A DNA stretch of 64,000 nt from assembly GCF_037042905.1 (NCBI RefSeq), contig NC_087262.1, positions 24,404,501-24,468,500 of the forward strand. Reading direction: 5' to 3'. Position 1 is the first letter of the stretch. Every line of letters begins with the position of its first letter. Shown one piece after another: positions 59,796 through 64,000 of this stretch. The stretch comes from Lytechinus pictus. Lineage: Eukaryota; Echinodermata; Echinoidea; Temnopleuroida; Toxopneustidae. Both the position numbers and the translations under genes were made by a program. Under the pieces are notes generated by a model that was given only the letters and a program-made list of their open reading frames with translations, had not been told where the DNA came from and made no database searches.

Positions 59796-60387
59796 AGGTC
59801 AAGTCCATCCCAGAAAAATGTTGATTTGAATAAATAGAGGAAAATCAAACTAGCAAAACGCTGAAAATTTCATCAAAGTCGGATGTAAAATAAGAAAGTT
59901 ATGACACTTTAAAGTTTTGCTTATTTTCAACAAAACAGTGATATGCACAACTCAAATGAGAAAGTTGATGATGTCCCTCACTCACTATTTCTTTTGTTTT
60001 TTATTGTTTGAATTATACAATATTTCATTTTTATAGATTTGCCAATGAGGACCAACTTGACTGAATCATATAGTATTAAACAATGCTCATTCCACATGTT
60101 CAGGGAGGAATTAATCGTTGTTTGACTTGACAAGGAGGAGAAAAATAGAATATTCCCTATTTCATATAATAAAATACAAAAGAAATAGTGAGTGGATGAC
60201 GTCATCAGTCTCCTCATTTGCATACCCACCAGGATGTGCATATAACTATTTTGTGAAATTAAGCAAAACTTTAAAATGTCATAACTTTCTTATTTTACAT
60301 CCGATTTTGATGAAATTTTCAGTGTTATGTTTGTTGGATTTTTCTCTTTTTATTCAAATCAACTTTTTGTTGGGGTGGACTTGTCCT
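59796..60387. mobile_element. TTAA-flanked palindromic MITE, 592 bp
   Basis: TTAA at 59792-59795 and 60388-60391. Ends AGGTCAAGTCCATCCCAG and (complement) AGGACAAGTCCACCCCAAC. The arms pair over about 200 bp. Partial copy at 2829-3200. Confidence 0.9.
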
Positions 60388-61319
60388 TTAAATATAAAGT
60401 CTTACTCATTTTGGTATACACTAGATTTACCCTTACCAGACCCTTCAATTTCAATTAATGGAGGAGAAATATATCGTTCTCCTTACAATTATGATCGCCC
60501 TTGTTGTCCCCTCCCTCGTGGATGTGTCACACATATACCACCAAGGAAAACAAAATCAGCCATGTTGCTAGATTATTATGTAATCATTTGGATTTGATAT
60601 GGTGACGCAATAACGAATTGTTACTTCTCTTTAAAAAATAACAAAAAAAAACGAGGGCAGTAAAACAACAACAAAAAACACCCGTAAAAATTACCATCTG
60701 ATTATCTGTGTGTATTTTTGCACTGTCAGTCCCCATGCACACTCTTCCATTGGCCGACTCTGACTTTAATTCGTGGAGTAATTCTGTTGCCAATTAGTAG
60801 AAAATGATCTTGCGAAATAACAGAAATCATCATCACATGTCTGATATGTAATCTTAGCAATAATAGACCGATCGGAAGCACGACGTGTGAGTTATCTCTT
60901 CGAAGGAATGTCATTGACTTGATTTTGTTATTGTATCTGAAAGTCATTAAGGTCCCTCTGTGTTTGCACGATCGCTATATCGTTAAGTCATAGGGCCCCA
61001 AGTTAACATGCCAAATGTACACACACCCACACTCACCCCACACACACTTATAAATGTGTAAATGGTGGACTCATTAAACTTTTAATGCCAAAGTGAGGAT
61101 GTGCGTGTGCGATGTTTATACACTGCATATTTTGAATTTACAACTAATCAGACTCATTTTCGGACATAATAAACACAAAATATGAGCGTAACCCGTTGAC
61201 CGAGGACGCCCACATACAATCCAAAGAGGTAGAAATTCACCATGATTACATCATGCATTGATCCCTCGAAAGAAAAGCCTGAGACTGAGAAGGGCCATAT
61301 GTACAGCTCAGATGTCTAA

Positions 61320-61575
61320 AAGAAATGAATTAATGAAATAAATGAGTAAAATGAATTTTGTTAAATGATTAATTGATTAATTGATTAATTGATACATAAA
61401 TAGAGAAATGAATTAATGAAATAAATGAGTAAAATGAATTTTTAAAAATGTTTGATTAATTAATTAATTGATAGATAAATAAAGAAATGAATGAATGAAA
61501 TAAATGAGTAAAATGAATTTAAAAAATGATTTATTAATTATTTAAAAATTGATAGATAAATAAATATTTGAAGGA
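61320..61575. repeat. Tandem repeat, about 86-bp unit, three copies
   Basis: GAAATAAATGAGTAAAATGA recurs three times, followed by TGATTAATTGAT-type runs. Confidence 0.9.
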
Positions 61576-61775
61576 AGATGAAAGAAAGACATAAATCAAT
61601 TAATCAATGAATAAATAAATATGAAACTGCATTAAAATGTGATTAGGTAATGTACAGGGAATATCCCCTTTGTCGGGCGTCCACGGTTAGTAGGTTAAAA
61701 CACAAATTTGTCCCCATTTGTATGCCCATCATGCATGCCACTCCCCTTCCCCAGACAAACATGAACTTACTTTTC

Positions 61776-63086
61776 TACCTCAGTCACATAATGCTCTAGG
61801 ACGGCCGTACAGCGTGTCGGAAACAACTGTTTTATTTATTTTATGCCTAAAGCCCCAGTCACATACAGACCCCGGACCATCCCGGATCTGATCCGGGGAG
61901 AGATCCGTGTTGGCGCCTTGGGCATCCTTGGAGGTCCGTGGTGGTCCGTGTTGGTCCTTGAACGTCCGGGAGGCCAACACGGCAGTTTTTGACTGTCAAA
62001 AACATCCGGCGTCATCCGTGGACTGCCGGGTAGACAAGCAATCCGGGATTTTAATTGAAATTGACATTGAAAAGGTTTTATTGAAATTATTGCACTTTGC
62101 AGCCAAAAGGCTGAATTGCGTACAATTTACAGGCATATATACATAGAGTGTACAGATTTAAAAACATCAAACTTGAAATGATGACGAAAATATAATGCAA
62201 CTTAATATATTATGTGTACTAAAAGGAAAAGATGAAGTAATAAAAAAATACAAACACATGTGGTGGTGGAAGAATACTTATTGATAAACGTCTCAATTCA
62301 AACAACACGGATGGTCCGTGTAGCTGACGTGTTGGTCCGTGTAGCAGACGTGTTGGTCCGTGTTGCTGACGTGTAGTTGTCGTGTAGGTCCGTGTAGCTG
62401 CCTGGAGTAGGCCCTACATTTAGCAGTCCGTGTTTTTCCCCCATCAATGTTATACAACACTGTTTACTTAATGAACTTTTCAGTAGTTGCTAAACAGTTG
62501 AAATTAACATAATTATGCTTAATTTATTTAAGATTTAATATTCAAAATTGAATTTGTTGTTTAAGATTTCAAGAACTTAACAACTACTGTAAAAACAGTA
62601 AACTGTGTTGTATAAAATATAAAACAGCGTTTTTACTGCTTAAGGAAGTTTTGAGTTGTTATATATATTTTTTTGGCAATTCACTCAGAAAACAATTACG
62701 ATGTTGCGACAAGGATGAGAAATGAATGAAATAGATAAAACAAAAATCAGCTTATTTTTATGAGCAGATTTTCATTTGCCGTGCCGGTCAATGTAGCTGA
62801 CATGTTGGTCCGTGTTGCTGACGTGTTGGTCCGTGTAGCTGACGTGTTGGTCCGTGTAGACGCCCTGGTGATCCGTGTAGATGACGTGCTCTGCCGGCAT
62901 GGTCCGTGTAGATCCGTGTGAAGATGCCGTGTAGATGCCGTGTTTACAGTCACCAACGCTCAATCCGGGGCAAAACGATCCCGGACCTCCCCGGATCATG
63001 CCGGCATTGCCGTGTTGATCCGTGTCTATATGTGACTGGGGCATTATGGCACCTATGTAGCTGCTACAAAAAATGTGACGGAGGTA
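61776..63086. mobile_element. MITE with TACCTCAGTCACAT ends, split by an insertion
   Basis: The left part (61776-61850) and right part (63043-63086) together match the intact 166-bp copy at 55739-55904. Confidence 0.8.
61852..63042. mobile_element. 1.19-kb element with CCGTGT minisatellites, nested in a MITE
   Basis: The ends GCCCCAGTCACATA are perfectly inverted (61852-61865, 63029-63042), followed by CCGGACC/CCGGATC-rich arms. Two arrays of a roughly 21-bp unit (GGTCCGTGTAGCTGACGTGTT-like) lie at 62307-62405 and 62791-62860. No transposase. Confidence 0.85.
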
Positions 63087-63148
63087 TTCCAAATAAAAAT
63101 GCCCTCTTACTCTCTTGGCTACTACAATTTGGCATTAGAAGATATGTG

Positions 63149-63601
63149 ACCGTGTTTACACTTGCTTTTGGTTCAGAACCAAAAGCCGATGCAGAATCGG
63201 CTTTTGGTTTATCTTGCACTGCGTTTACACGCTGTTACAGCTCGCGGTTCAGAACCGCGAGCCGATGCAAAAACCTGAAATGATACGCACACCAACAATA
63301 TACGTCATAATAAAGACAACGCTGGATCCGTGCGCTTACAATTACGTCACAATGGTAAAGTAAATGAAATGCGCACAAATTGCCAATGCAGAATCGGCTT
63401 TCTGTTTACACGTAGTAAAAAAGCCGATTCTGCATCGGCTCGCGGTTCTGAACGACTGAACCTACTACTTTGGTGGTGCAAATTGCCGGTTCTGAACCGC
63501 GAGCCGATGCAAGTTAATCGCGTTTACACGCTATGAAAAAGCCGATGCTGCATCGGCTCGCGGTTCAGAAGATGCAAAAGCCGATTAAGTGTAAACACGG
63601 T
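63149..63601. mobile_element. Hairpin-rich MITE, 453 bp
   Basis: The ends ACCGTGTTTACACTT are perfectly inverted. The interior is a mosaic of short palindromes: TTGGTTCAGAACCAA, GCCGATGCAGAATCGGC, CGCGGTTCAGAACCGCG and variants in several orders. GTTTACACG recurs inside. Confidence 0.88.
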
Positions 63602-64000
63602 ATATGTTATACAGCGCGAGGTACGAAATACGTCTGTGTGACCTTCACTTGACTTTCAACGTTGCAAAATGAAAACCTTTTTTTTCATATTTATTCCCCC
63701 GTTGGCAAATACAATTGGACTCAAGGGCTGTATACTGTGACTGCCTGTAAAGCAACATCATACACAGTATGCTAAATATAACTGATGAACACTCGATATA
63801 CGTCATAGCTAGATCTACCTCGATTGGGAATTGAGAGTAATTCGATTCATTCTCATGAATTTGTTTGATTCCGTGTGCATGTTTGGTTCTTGTCTGGTTC
63901 TTGCGTTGTATCCGTCTTCCTCGTGAGCTTGCTAGCTGAACTTGGTACTGGTATGTAAATCGTTATTGTTTATAATGGTCGGTTTAATGATGTCAGATTC
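63602..64000. other. Noncoding end of window
   Basis: A possible donor (ACTG|GTATGT) lies near 63950, but with no supported exon before it. Confidence 0.35.

Overview
This is an animal nuclear genome window: AT-rich, intron-rich and heavily loaded with repeats. I infer an echinoderm, probably a sea urchin. The grounds are a divergent but clearly deuterostome-like set of proteins, abundant foldback MITEs, tRNA-derived SINEs, poly-G/C tracts and a decayed CR1/L2-like LINE. The species cannot be fixed from the sequence alone. I see no prokaryotic, viral or CRISPR features.

Three multi-exon protein genes can be reconstructed with consistent splice sites and reading phase. (1) Plus strand, 10274-18627: NCOA4, the ferritinophagy receptor; seven coding exons, 603 aa. 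(2) Minus strand, 31516-24465: a thioredoxin-fold, phosducin-like protein of the TXNDC9/PhLP3 family; six coding exons, 211 aa. (3) Plus strand, 36407-45477: BLOC1S2, a subunit of BLOC-1/BORC; five coding exons, 177 aa. NCOA4 and TXNDC9 converge tail to tail across about 5.8 kb. TXNDC9 and BLOC1S2 diverge across about 5 kb that is mostly satellite and transposon. NCOA4 (ferritin to autolysosome) and BLOC1S2 (lysosome biogenesis and positioning) both act on the endolysosomal system, but I see no evidence that this adjacency is functional. A possible fourth gene starts near 53650 with a CCAAT/TATA-like promoter and a 5' splice donor at 53899; its coding part is not recognisable in the window.

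Layout: 1-5460, tandem repeats, microsatellites, an inverted VNTR pair around a SINE, MITE fragments and a truncated LINE; 5461-10270, upstream of NCOA4, with a roughly 880-bp imperfect palindrome; 10274-18627, NCOA4; 18628-24464, shared 3' flank; 24465-31740, TXNDC9-like gene with several intronic MITEs; 31780-33110, decaying satellite; 33490-35043, two poly-G-ended elements; 35604-36208, a TTAA MITE; 36407-45624, BLOC1S2; 45851-53450, mobile elements and microsatellites; 53600-64000, putative promoter and another dense set of nested elements.

The main interest is the mobile-element content. It includes a noncoding family with poly-G ends and perfect 8-bp target duplications in three of three copies; a near-perfect 528-bp palindrome with a perfect 9-bp target duplication in a BLOC1S2 intron; several unrelated elements all sitting at TTAA; a 1.87-kb element sprinkled with a 19-bp motif; a transposon carrying an array of DR1 nuclear-receptor sites; and two nested insertions that can be proved against second copies in the same window. 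In protein space, the NCOA4 homologue uses tryptophan almost only as Trp-Leu (11 of 13) and carries an optineurin-like candidate LIR.
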